A stretch of DNA of 36,466 bases. Origin: Bacillota bacterium (GTDB taxonomy: Bacteria > Bacillota > Clostridia > Peptostreptococcales > Acidaminobacteraceae). The position numbers and the translations under genes were made by a program. Below are positions 13,208-22,500 of this stretch, in pieces. The stretch spans positions 1 to 36,466 of the forward strand of contig JAIUOA010000021.1 in NCBI GenBank assembly GCA_020161295.1, read 5' to 3'. A model generated the notes under the pieces. That model did no database searches, was not told the origin of the DNA, and saw nothing but the letters and a program-made list of their open reading frames with translations. Position 1 is the stretch's first letter. Each line of letters opens with the position of its first letter.

Positions 13208-16177
13208 ATGAAGAAAACATTGGCACAAAAAATTATCGATTCACATGAAATCTCTCGCCAAATAGACGATGTGGTACTCAAGGTGGATCAAACGCTGACG
13301 CAGGACAGCACTGGAACTATGGTGTACCTGCAGCTTCTGGCGCTAGGCGTCGACCGTATTAAAACGGAATGCTCGGTGGCGTATATCGATCATAACATGC
13401 TTCAGGCAGGCTTCGAAAATGCAGACGACCACGCCTTTATTAGAAGTGTGGCGAATAAAATGGGCGTGCTCTACTCTAAACCAGGTAACGGGATTTGCCA
13501 TCAGCTTCATCTGGAGCGGTTTTCGAAGCCTGGTAAGGTGCTCATCGGTTCGGATTCACATACACCAACCTGTGGTGCGGTGGGGATGCTGGCCATGGGA
13601 GCAGGCGGACTGGACGTGGCAGTGGGCATGGCCTACGGGACTTATAAAATTAAACAGCCGCGAATTATCGGTGTAAATCTTACAGGTAAGCTTAAGCCTT
13701 GGGTTAGCGCGAAGGACGTGATTCTCACGCTCTTAGGAAAGCTATCGGTTAAAGGCGGCGTCGGTGCCATTATGGAATATTATGGGGATGGTGTGGTCAC
13801 GCTATCAGTGACAGAACGGGCCACCATCACCAACATGGGGGCGGAGCTAGGGGCAACCACTTCGATTTTTCCATCGGATGAACGAACGCTGGAGTACTTT
13901 ACGCGACAGGGGCGTCCTGAGGATTACGAGCCGCTATCTGCGGATTTAGGTGCGGAATATGATGCGGTGATCGACATCGATCTTAGCACACTGACACCGA
14001 TGGCTGCGAAACCTCACAGCCCGGACTTCGTGGAAGCGGTGACGGACATCGGTCCCATCAAGGTGGATCAGGTGGCCATCGGTAGCTGTACGAACTCCTC
14101 CTATGAAGATTTGATGCGCGTGGCGCAAATATTAAAAGGAAAGAAAGTGGCTGAGGACGTAAGCCTCGTCATTTCACCGGGATCAAGCAACATCCTAAAG
14201 ATGATGGCAGATAATGGCGCGTTAGGTGATCTCATCGCTGCGGGTGCGAGAATTTTAGAGGCTTCCTGTGGTCCGTGTATCGGCATGGGGCAAGCGCCGA
14301 AAACAGAGGCGATATCACTGAGAACCTTTAACCGTAATTTTAAGGGCAGATGCGGTACCGAGTCAGCCTCCGTGTATCTGGTGAGTCCAGAAACAGCAGC
14401 ACTCTCGGCACTCACCGGTGTGTTAACCTGTCCAAGTGCGCTAAAGTCTGATCCATCCATTCTCTCGGTGGTACATCCTGATGCCTATGAAGTCCACAGC
14501 AGCTACTTTATCGCGCCGAGTTATGAGGGTGAAGTGGTTATGGGACCGAATATTCAGCCGTTTCCACTGAACAAGGCCCTGGAATCTGATCTGTCATTAG
14601 CCGTTTTATTAGTGACGCAGGATAACATCACCACAGATGACATCGTTCCGTCCAGCGCGCAGCTTCTTCCCTTAAGGTCCAACATTCCTGAGCTGAGCAA
14701 GCACTGCTTCGAGGGAATCGATACCGGCTTTTACGCCCGTGCAAAGACCAGCAGTGGGGGTGTCATCATCGGAGGAGAAAACTATGGACAGGGCTCCAGC
14801 CGTGAGCATGCAGCATTGGTGCCACTTTATTTAGGCATTAAGGCGGTGCTGGCGAAATCCTTTGCCCGTATCCATAAAGCGAATTTGATCAACTCGGGAA
14901 TACTCCCCTTAGTCTTTATCAATCCAGATGATTATCAGCGTTCTGAGCTGGGGATGCAGCTGAACGTGTCCGGATTACTTTCCATAGATGATCAGCTGTT
15001 GTTAGAAGGTTTCACAGTCACCCTGCAACCTGGCGATGTTCCCGTAGGTGTTAAAATCTCAGGAACGCCTGAGGACCTTAGCATCCTAAGGGCAGGTGGC
15101 CTCATCAACATCATTAAAGCTCAGCATGCAGAACCGAAATCAGCACGCCATTCTAAACGCACCATCACTCTGATTAAAGGTGATGGCATCGGACCAGAGG
15201 TCACGGAAAGCGCGAAACGTGTACTGGGTCACCTCGTGCCTGACCTTGTTTTCGACGAGGTAAACGCAGGACTGGATACACTAAAAACCACAGGCAGTCT
15301 AGTGCCGGAAGCGGTCTATGAATCCATCGAAAAGACGCGCGTGATCCTTAAAGGCCCCATCACCACCCCAGTGGGTGAAGGCTTTAGAAGCATCAATGTC
15401 AGCCTCAGAAAAAAATACGACCTCTTTTGCAACATCCGTCCGATCCTCAGCATCAGTGGCGTGCTCGGTAAATACGAAGCCCTTGACCTGGTAATCTTTA
15501 GGGAAAATACCGAGGACCTGTATGCCGGTGTGGAAACCCATGTGGATGACGACACGCGCCACTCATTAAAGGTCATCACGCGTGCGGCTTCTGAGCGCAT
15601 CATCCTCGCGGCATTTGACTACGCAAGGACGCATCACCGCAGAAAAGTCACACTGGTGCATAAGGCGAACATCATGAAGGAAACTGACGGGCTGTTTTTA
15701 GAAGTCGGCAGGGAGCTTGCTAAAGGCTATTCCGACATCCACTTTGAAGACCTCATCGTGGACAACATGTGCATGCAGCTGGTCATGGATCCCAACCAAT
15801 TTGATATCATCGTCACCACGAACCTATACGGCGACATCCTTTCAGACCTGTGCGCTGGCCTTGTGGGTGGCTTAGGACTCGTTCCTGGTGCCAATATCGG
15901 ACACGACACAGCCATGTTCGAACCCGTCCACGGCAGTGCGCCGGACATTGCTGGGAAAAACAAGGCGAACCCCACCGCCATGCTTCTCTCCAGCGCCATG
16001 ATGCTGGATTATCTCGGGGAGCATAATGCGGCAAAAGCGTTAAGAACCGCCATTAATCATGTATTAAATAATCCCATGAATCATACAGCAGATCTAGGTG
16101 GTCACTGTGCCACCACTCAGTTCACAGACGCCATCTTAAAGGCACTTGCCAATGGAGGTGAATCCTATGAAGCATAG
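13208..16177 (+). CDS. Bifunctional fusion: aconitate hydratase - NAD-type isocitrate dehydrogenase
   Basis: One uninterrupted 989-aa ORF contains two complete enzymes. Residues 1-641 form an aconitase of the short bacterial type, with iron-sulfur ligands Cys294 (GSCTNSS), Cys354 and Cys357 (SCGPCIGMG) and the swivel-domain NYGQGSSREHA loop. Residues about 650-989 form an isocitrate dehydrogenase: ITLIKGDGIGPEV at the start, Ser728 and Asn730 in SINVSLRKKYD, RENTEDLYAGVE, and HGSAPDIAGK with Asp913-Ile914, which favours NAD over NADP. The linker is about eight residues. The protein should convert citrate to isocitrate and then to 2-oxoglutarate plus CO2. ATG 13208 follows AAAGGA; the codon at 13178 lies in the -10 box. 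Its end overlaps citrate synthase by 11 bp. Confidence 0.95.
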   Translation: MKKTLAQKIIDSHEISRQIDDVVLKVDQTLTQDSTGTMVYLQLLALGVDRIKTECSVAYIDHNMLQAGFENADDHAFIRSVANKMGVLYSKPGNGICHQLHLERFSKPGKVLIGSDSHTPTCGAVGMLAMGAGGLDVAVGMAYGTYKIKQPRIIGVNLTGKLKPWVSAKDVILTLLGKLSVKGGVGAIMEYYGDGVVTLSVTERATITNMGAELGATTSIFPSDERTLEYFTRQGRPEDYEPLSADLGAEYDAVIDIDLSTLTPMAAKPHSPDFVEAVTDIGPIKVDQVAIGSCTNSSYEDLMRVAQILKGKKVAEDVSLVISPGSSNILKMMADNGALGDLIAAGARILEASCGPCIGMGQAPKTEAISLRTFNRNFKGRCGTESASVYLVSPETAALSALTGVLTCPSALKSDPSILSVVHPDAYEVHSSYFIAPSYEGEVVMGPNIQPFPLNKALESDLSLAVLLVTQDNITTDDIVPSSAQLLPLRSNIPELSKHCFEGIDTGFYARAKTSSGGVIIGGENYGQGSSREHAALVPLYLGIKAVLAKSFARIHKANLINSGILPLVFINPDDYQRSELGMQLNVSGLLSIDDQLLLEGFTVTLQPGDVPVGVKISGTPEDLSILRAGGLINIIKAQHAEPKSARHSKRTITLIKGDGIGPEVTESAKRVLGHLVPDLVFDEVNAGLDTLKTTGSLVPEAVYESIEKTRVILKGPITTPVGEGFRSINVSLRKKYDLFCNIRPILSISGVLGKYEALDLVIFRENTEDLYAGVETHVDDDTRHSLKVITRAASERIILAAFDYARTHHRRKVTLVHKANIMKETDGLFLEVGRELAKGYSDIHFEDLIVDNMCMQLVMDPNQFDIIVTTNLYGDILSDLCAGLVGGLGLVPGANIGHDTAMFEPVHGSAPDIAGKNKANPTAMLLSSAMMLDYLGEHNAAKALRTAINHVLNNPMNHTADLGGHCATTQFTDAILKALANGGESYEA

Positions 16178-17537
16178 GCATGATGAAGCAGCCCTCGCCC
16201 TTATCAGTGAGCTGGCGAAAAAAGCCGAGATAAATGATAAAATCCCAGAAGCACTGTACCAGAAATACGATGTGCGACGAGGACTTAGAAATCCAAACGG
16301 TACAGGTGTCCTCGTCGGACTTACTGAAGTGGGAAACGTCGAAGGCTATAAGCTAATAGACGGTGTGAAGCATCCCGATGAGGGAAGGCTTTATTATAGA
16401 GGCTATAATATCGTGGACCTGGTGAACGGCTTCCAGTCTGAAGGCCGATTTGGCTACGAAGAAATCGCCTATTTGCTACTGGTGGGTGAGCTTCCGGATA
16501 TGGAGCAGTTACACGCCTTTGAGAATCTTCTCGGCAGCTGCAGAGAGCTCCCAGAAGGCTTCACTGAAAATATGATTCTCAGAATTCCTAGCAAGGACAT
16601 CATGAACAAGCTCCAAAGAAGTGTCCTGGTGCTTTACTCTCACGATCAAAATCCTGATGACATCAGCACGCAAAACATCATGCGTCAAAGCATCCAGATG
16701 ATCGGTCTGTTTCCCACCATTATCAGCTATGGCTATCAGGCGAAAGCGCATTATTTCGATAAGAAGAGCCTCTACATCCACTCACCTAACCCGAAGCTAA
16801 GCACCGCTGAAAACCTACTGGTGCTCACACGTCCAGACAGCCGCTATACCCGAACCGAGGCAGAGACACTGGATTTGATGATGGTTATCCACGCGGAGCA
16901 CGGCGGTGGAAACAACTCCGCATTTGCCATCCATGTGGTATCCTCCAGTGGTACAGACACCTATTCGGCCATCAGCACAGCCGTAGGATCGCTTAAAGGG
17001 CCTAAGCACGGTGGCGCTAACGCCATGGTGAATCTCATGATCGATGACATTAAAGCCCACGCAGGCAACTGGCGAGATCCTGCATCGGTTAAGGACTATC
17101 TTAAAAAGATGCTATTAAAGGAAGTTTTCGATAAAGAAGGACTCATCTACGGCATGGGACACGCCGTCTATACCCTATCAGATCCCCGTGCAATCCTGTT
17201 AAAGGATAAAGCGCGATTCCTCGCCGAGGAAAAAGGACCAGAAGCCGTGGCGACCTTTGCGTTATATGAAAACATCGAGCGCCTCACGAAAGAGCTCTTT
17301 CGAGAGATGCGCGGAGAAAAGGGCATCATCTGCGCAAACGTCGATCTTTACAGCGGGTTCGTATATGAGATGCTGAACATCCCCAGCGACCTCTATACCC
17401 CTCTATTTGCTGCGGCCAGAATATCCGGCTGGTGTGCCCACCGACTGGAGCAGGTGGTCAGCGATAAGAAGATCATGCGCCCCGCCTACCAATCGGACAT
17501 CCTCGATGTGCCATATGTGCGGATAAGTGATCGCTAA
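16167..17537 (+). CDS. Citrate synthase
   Basis: The 456-aa product condenses oxaloacetate and acetyl-CoA to citrate. The catalytic residues map to His245 (AEHGGGNNS), His281 (GPKHGGAN) and Asp393 (NVDLYSG); GMGHAVYTLSDPRA adds the conserved substrate-binding stretch. It belongs to the longer (about 450 aa) form common in Clostridia, with an N-terminal extension before GLRNPNGTGV. ATG 16167 follows GGAGGTG within the end of the fusion gene, giving an 11-bp overlap and likely translational coupling. Together with the upstream fusion it encodes all three steps from oxaloacetate to 2-oxoglutarate. The stop codon is directly followed by a repeat arm. Confidence 0.95.
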   Translation: MKHRHDEAALALISELAKKAEINDKIPEALYQKYDVRRGLRNPNGTGVLVGLTEVGNVEGYKLIDGVKHPDEGRLYYRGYNIVDLVNGFQSEGRFGYEEIAYLLLVGELPDMEQLHAFENLLGSCRELPEGFTENMILRIPSKDIMNKLQRSVLVLYSHDQNPDDISTQNIMRQSIQMIGLFPTIISYGYQAKAHYFDKKSLYIHSPNPKLSTAENLLVLTRPDSRYTRTEAETLDLMMVIHAEHGGGNNSAFAIHVVSSSGTDTYSAISTAVGSLKGPKHGGANAMVNLMIDDIKAHAGNWRDPASVKDYLKKMLLKEVFDKEGLIYGMGHAVYTLSDPRAILLKDKARFLAEEKGPEAVATFALYENIERLTKELFREMRGEKGIICANVDLYSGFVYEMLNIPSDLYTPLFAAARISGWCAHRLEQVVSDKKIMRPAYQSDILDVPYVRISDR

Positions 17538-17581
17538 TCATTCGGATGCATGTCGTTTACGAACGTGCAATGCGAAAATGA
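17538..17581 (+). repeat. Solo left arm of the palindromic intergenic element
   Basis: This 44-bp segment is identical except for one base to the first 44 bp of the full element at 17635-17749. It begins at the base after the citrate synthase stop codon. The rest of the element is missing, so it looks like a truncated copy or a partial duplication. Confidence 0.85.
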
Positions 17582-17634
17582 TTCAAGTGCGATTTTGATT
17601 CATTTCTACTTCAGCCTCCTGCATTCCGCTTAAG

Positions 17635-17749
17635 TCATTCAGATGCATGTCGTTTACGAACGTGCAATGCGAAAATGAAACTCGCTGTCGCTCGGACAGT
17701 CATTTTCGCCTAATTGCACTACTTTCGAACGACATGGGCATCCTCATGA
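17635..17749 (+). repeat. Palindromic intergenic element, copy 1 (about 115 bp)
   Basis: The element begins TCATTCAGATGCATGTCGTT and ends with a near-complement (AACGACATGGGCATCCTCATGA split around one extra base). Inner arms GCGAAAATGA and TCATTTTCGC, and an apex CTGTC-GCTCG-GACAG, let almost the whole unit fold into one long hairpin. It codes for nothing evident. It resembles a MITE- or REP-like non-autonomous repeat. A second copy lies in opposite orientation at 18086-18201. Confidence 0.8.
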
Positions 17750-18085
17750 AACCGCTACATGCAGAATCTGAAGCAGAAAAATATTAATCACACTTAGTAT
17801 AATTTGGTATGTTACTGAATAACGTAAAAGACTATTTCATTCCTAAATGGAGTAAAATAGTCTTTATTAATGAATTTAAGTTTTATACATTGTCAAATTA
17901 ATAAAAACCGATCGCAAAGAAACCATAAATACTGAACAAAAAAATCAACCGGGTGTTTCAAATCATCGATTTGAAACAAATCCTTCTCGTTTTACTTCAG
18001 TAGGCGATAAAATTTCTAATTACGCGTGGCTTTAGAAGGCGAGATTTTCTTAATAATCCCTCTTCACATCAAACGCAAAGCGATT
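17750..18085. other. AT-rich non-coding spacer between the two inverted elements
   Basis: No ORF with a ribosome binding site was found here. The stretch holds a hairpin at 17827-17865, a 10-3-10 perfect inverted repeat at 17955-17977 (GTTTCAAATC/GATTTGAAAC) and otherwise AT-rich sequence. It could be a remnant of a mobile element or host an untranslated RNA; nothing in the sequence decides this. Confidence 0.5.
17827..17865. terminator. Terminator-like hairpin in the intergenic region
   Basis: AAAGACTATTT (17827-17837) pairs perfectly with AAATAGTCTTT (17855-17865) around a 17-nt centre, and is followed by ATTAATG rather than a long T run. It could end the citrate synthase transcript about 300 bp past the stop codon, or be part of a degenerate element. 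Confidence 0.4.
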
Positions 18086-18201
18086 TCATGAGGATGCCCA
18101 TGCCGTTCGATGAAAAGCGACAAAGTGAAAATGACTGTCTGAGCGACAGCGAGTTTCATTTTCACGTCAGCTTGAATCGTTTACGGGATGCATCCGAATG
18201 A
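18086..18201 (-). repeat. Palindromic intergenic element, copy 2 (inverted)
   Basis: Read on the minus strand this 116-bp segment matches copy 1 over its ends (TCATTCGGATGCAT and GGCATGGGCATCCTCATGA) and its core (AAAATGAAACTCGCTGTCGC, then one mismatch, then ACAGTCATTTTC), while the stretches between have diverged. The core is nearly invariant over about 36 bp. The unit is itself an imperfect palindrome. Confidence 0.8.
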
Positions 18202-18276
18202 CCGAAGCGACGCGTTGGTGTGTGAAGGGGGACATGAACTAAACTCGGATTCAATTTCTAAGCGCTAATGGTGATT

Positions 18277-19320
18277 TTACCGCCCAGTTTTCCATCTTTC
18301 ATACGCCACTGGCGCATAATCGATTTCCTGTTTTAAGGTGACGGCGGCGTGGAGTGGGAAGTAGGGATCGATAAGGAGCTGGCGTCCGAGGAAGACCAGT
18401 TCGGCACGGTTGTTTCGGATGATTTCGTCGGCCATCTCAGCGGTTTTGATGCGGCCACCCGACATGACGGGGATATGTGTGAGCTGTCCGATGATTTCGG
18501 CGTGGCGGGTTTGATAACCATCGAAAACGTTAATTCGCGACGGGACGACACCACCTGAACTGACGTTGATTAGATCGATGCCTTGACCTTCGGGCATTTT
18601 CTTCATCACACGGTTGATTTTTTCTGCCAGATGTTCCGGCAGGTTGCCACCCTCTGCATAGTCTTCAGCCGAGATGCGAAGGCCTACTGGAAGGTGTGAG
18701 GGCAACACACTATGGACTGCATTTAAGATTTCTTCTAATAATAGTGTCCCATCTGCATACTGATCATTTCTAAAGTTGGTGAGGGGCGATAAATACGCGT
18801 TGATGAGGTAACCGTGAGCGCCGTGGAGCTCGATGAAGTCGAAACCCGCTTCAAGGGCGCGTCTCGCTGCCTGCTTGAACGCCTCAACGACTGTTTGGAT
18901 GTCATCGATGTTCATTTCGCGGGGGAGACGGTATGACGGTTCAGCTTCCTCAAACCAGACTGGTGATGGTGCGATCATATCTTCCGAAGGGACGCCGCAT
19001 TTACGACCGGCGTGTGCGAGCTGAATCCCTGCTTTTGCACCGTGACGATGGATGACTTCGGTGAGTTGCTTTAAGCCTTCCACATGCGTATCACTCCAAA
19101 TACCCAGATCTTCAGCGGAAATTCGGCCTCTGGCCTCAACTGCAGTGGCTTCTAGGATGACCAGTGCCGTACCGCCCATGGCGCGGGTTTCATAGTGCGT
19201 CATGTGAAACGGTTTAACGAAACCAGTTTGATCAGAGCTGTACATGCACATAGGTGCCATGACAATGCGATTTCTAAGGGTCATGGATTTTAATGTAAAC
19301 GGCGTGAATAAATGATTCAT
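18277..19320 (-). CDS. Old yellow enzyme family NADH:flavin oxidoreductase (NamA/YqjM-like)
   Basis: The 347-aa product is an FMN-dependent ene-reductase. It has the YqjM-type MAPMCMYSS motif with Cys25 (tunes the flavin) and Tyr27, IQLAHAGRK near residue 100, the substrate-anion binding pair in ELHGAHGYL, and a C-terminal YERW segment that in YqjM contributes an Arg finger to the neighbouring subunit. Relatives reduce activated C=C bonds in enones and nitro compounds and respond to electrophile stress. ATG 19320 follows AGAGGAGA. It is a single-gene unit on the minus strand, divergent from pyruvate carboxylase. Confidence 0.93.
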   Translation of the reverse strand: MNHLFTPFTLKSMTLRNRIVMAPMCMYSSDQTGFVKPFHMTHYETRAMGGTALVILEATAVEARGRISAEDLGIWSDTHVEGLKQLTEVIHRHGAKAGIQLAHAGRKCGVPSEDMIAPSPVWFEEAEPSYRLPREMNIDDIQTVVEAFKQAARRALEAGFDFIELHGAHGYLINAYLSPLTNFRNDQYADGTLLLEEILNAVHSVLPSHLPVGLRISAEDYAEGGNLPEHLAEKINRVMKKMPEGQGIDLINVSSGGVVPSRINVFDGYQTRHAEIIGQLTHIPVMSGGRIKTAEMADEIIRNNRAELVFLGRQLLIDPYFPLHAAVTLKQEIDYAPVAYERWKTGR

Positions 19321-19508
19321 ACGGATTTTCTCCTCTTATAATATTTTTATGAACTTTTTTATGGGGTTGTACTGGTGGTTATAGAATATTTAGATACCCA
19401 AAATACGTAATATAAATAAATTTTTATCGAAAAAGTTCGTGACTTTTTCTTAACATGTGGCATAATAGTATATAAAAAACTCGAAAAGTGACTTATGGAG
19501 GAATATTT

Positions 19509-22500
19509 ATGCATAGATTTAAAAGGGTTCTCGTGGCGAACCGCGGCGAGATTGCCATTAGGGTATTTAGAGCGTGTCATGAACTCGGCATAAGAACAGT
19601 GGCGATTTATTCTGAGGAAGATAAAGCCTCATTATTTAGAACAAAAGCAGACGAATCTTATCAGGTGGGAAAAGGTAAGAGCCCCATCGATGCGTATTTG
19701 AACATCGAGGAGATTATCCAACTGGCGAAGAAGAAGGGTGTGGATGCCATTCACCCTGGCTACGGTTTTCTCTCTGAAAATCCAGAGTTCGCTAAAAAAT
19801 GTGAAGAGGCTGGCATCGTGTTTATCGGACCAAATGCCGACATGATGAACCGTTTAGGCGATAAGATTAAATCGAAGCAGGTGGCCATCAGTGTGGGGGT
19901 ACCTGTTATCCCTGGTGTCGAGAAGCCTATCCAGACAGATGAGGAGGCGCTTGAGGCAGCTGAGGTCTGTGGGTATCCGGTGATTCTAAAGGCTTCTGCT
20001 GGTGGCGGTGGACGCGGTATGCGCATCGTTAGACACCCTGAGGATCTCGTTAGAGAGTATCAAAACGCAAAAAGTGAAGCGCGTAAGGCCTTCGGTGTGG
20101 AGGACGTGTTTATCGAGAAGTTCCTTGAAGCCCCGAAGCATATCGAGGTGCAGGTGTTTGGTGACAACTATGGTGATTTGGTGCATCTTTATGAACGCGA
20201 CTGCTCAATTCAAAGACGTCACCAGAAAGTAGTAGAGTATGCGCCAGCCTTTACACTGACGGAAGAAAAACGCCTCAGTATCTGTGCGGATGCCTTAAAA
20301 ATCGCAGGTGCAGTAAACTATCGAAATGCGGGAACCTGTGAATTCCTCGTAGATAAAAACGGCAATCACTATTTTATCGAGATGAATCCGAGGATTCAGG
20401 TAGAGCATACAGTCACGGAGATGATCACAGGCATCGACATCGTTCAGAGTCAAATTATGATCGCTCAGGGCTATGCCCTTAATTCGCCAGAGGTGGGTAT
20501 TCCCAGCCAAGAAAGCGTCCAGCCTCGCGGCTTCGCCATCCAATGTAGAATCACTACTGAAGACCCACAAAACAATTTTGCTCCTGACACAGGTCGTATC
20601 GATGTTTATCGTTCGGGTTCGGGATTTGGTATCAGGCTCGACGGTGGAAACGGCTTTACGGGTGCAGTGATTAGCCCCTATTATGACAGTTTATTAGTAA
20701 AAGCCACAGCCCATGGCAGAACATGGGAGGACGCAGTTAGAAAATCACTACGTGCGCTAAGTGAAATGAAGATTCAAGGGGTTAAAACCAACATTTCGTT
20801 CTTAATGAATGTCCTCAACCATGAACAGTTTGTTAAGGGTGAGTGCGATACGAACTTCATCGCAGCCAACCGTTCTCTAGTGGAAACCGCACCAAAGGCG
20901 GATATTGAATATAAGGTCCTCTCCTACATCGGTGAAAAAGTGGTGAACGAGACCAAAGGTGAAAAGGAAGAGTTTGATGTACCGCGTGTACCTGCTTACG
21001 ATAAAAATATTCCTAAGTCCTCGTTGTATGGCACGAAGCAGATTTTAGAGGAAAAAGGCGCTAAGGGATTAGTGGACTGGATTCACGGTCAGAAGAAGCT
21101 TCTCCTCACGGATACCACCATGCGTGATGCCCAGCAGTCGCTCATCGCGACACGTATGCGCACAGTGGACATTAAAAAAGTGGCGTCTGCCACTGCCCAC
21201 CATGCAGGCGACCTGTTTTCTCTGGAAATGTGGGGAGGCGCGACATTTGACGTGGCCTATCGTTTCCTAAATGAATCACCATGGGAACGTCTGGATCTCG
21301 TCAGAGAAAAAATTCCGAATGTCCTTCTTCAAATGCTCTTTAGAGGCGCGAATGCCGTGGGTTATAAGAATTATCCTGATAATGTCGTGCGCGAGTTCAT
21401 CAAGGAAGCGGCACGTCGTGGCATCGATGTGTTCCGAATCTTTGATTCGCTTAACTGGCAGAAGGGGATGGAAATCGCCATCGACGAGGTTTTAAACTCC
21501 GGGATGATCGCCGAAGCTTGCATCTGCTACACCGGTGATATCCTAGATGTCTACCGAGATAAATATAGTTTACAATACTATATTGATAAAGCAAAGGCAC
21601 TTGAAAAAACGGGCGCACATATCCTGTGTATCAAGGACATGTCAGCACTCCTTAAGCCTTACGCAGCGACGAAGCTCATCAAAGCGCTTAAGAATGAAGT
21701 GTCCATGCCAATCCACCTTCATACGCACGATACCACAGGTAACGGCGTATCCACGATCCTCATGGCAGCAGAGGCTGGCGTCGACATCGTCGATACCGCC
21801 ATGTCCAGCATGTCTGGACTCACCTCACAGCCTGCACTAAATGCCGTCGTGGCAGCACTTGAAAACACGGAGCGTCACACGGGCATGGACCTCGGTAAGC
21901 TTCAGCAAATCAGCGACTACTGGCAGGATGTACGCCCTGTGTATAAGCAGTTCGAATCGGATCTCAAATCCACCTCAGCGGAAATTTATAAATATGAGAT
22001 TCCAGGTGGTCAGTACTCAAACCTCAAGCCTCAGGTAGATAGCTTCGGCCTGGGACATCGCTTCGGCGAAGTGAAGGAAATGTTTAGAGAGGTTAACGAC
22101 CTCTTCGGCGATATCGTCAAGGTGACACCTTCCTCGAAAGCAGTAGGCGACATGGCCATATTCATGGTGCAAAACGACCTGACACCTGAAAACCTTATGG
22201 ATAAGGGGGCTGACCTCGCTTTCCCTGACTCGGTAGTGTCTTATTTCCAAGGCATGATGGGACAGCCAGATGGCGGTTTCCCAGTAGAGCTTCAGCGAAT
22301 CGTCCTTAAAGGGGAGACGCCGATTACAGAGAGACCAGGCGAACTGTTGCCACCAGAAGATTTCGAAGCCATCAAGCAGATGCTTGAGCAAAAGTATAAG
22401 CGCACCTTTGAGATGGACGAGCTTCTCAGCTACGCCCTCTATCCAAAGGTATTCGAAGACCATTTGAAGTATAAAGCAGAGCACGGCGACCTATCACGCG

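Noticed and set aside
13946..14460. Long antisense ORFs within the Acn-IDH and pyruvate carboxylase genes
   Set aside because: They are frame shadows of strongly conserved coding sequence, lack ribosome binding sites and show no recognisable protein features.
17538..18201. CRISPR array
   Set aside because: Three related copies are present, but they differ in length and orientation and are not separated by uniform spacers; each unit is a long palindrome, and no cas genes are nearby.
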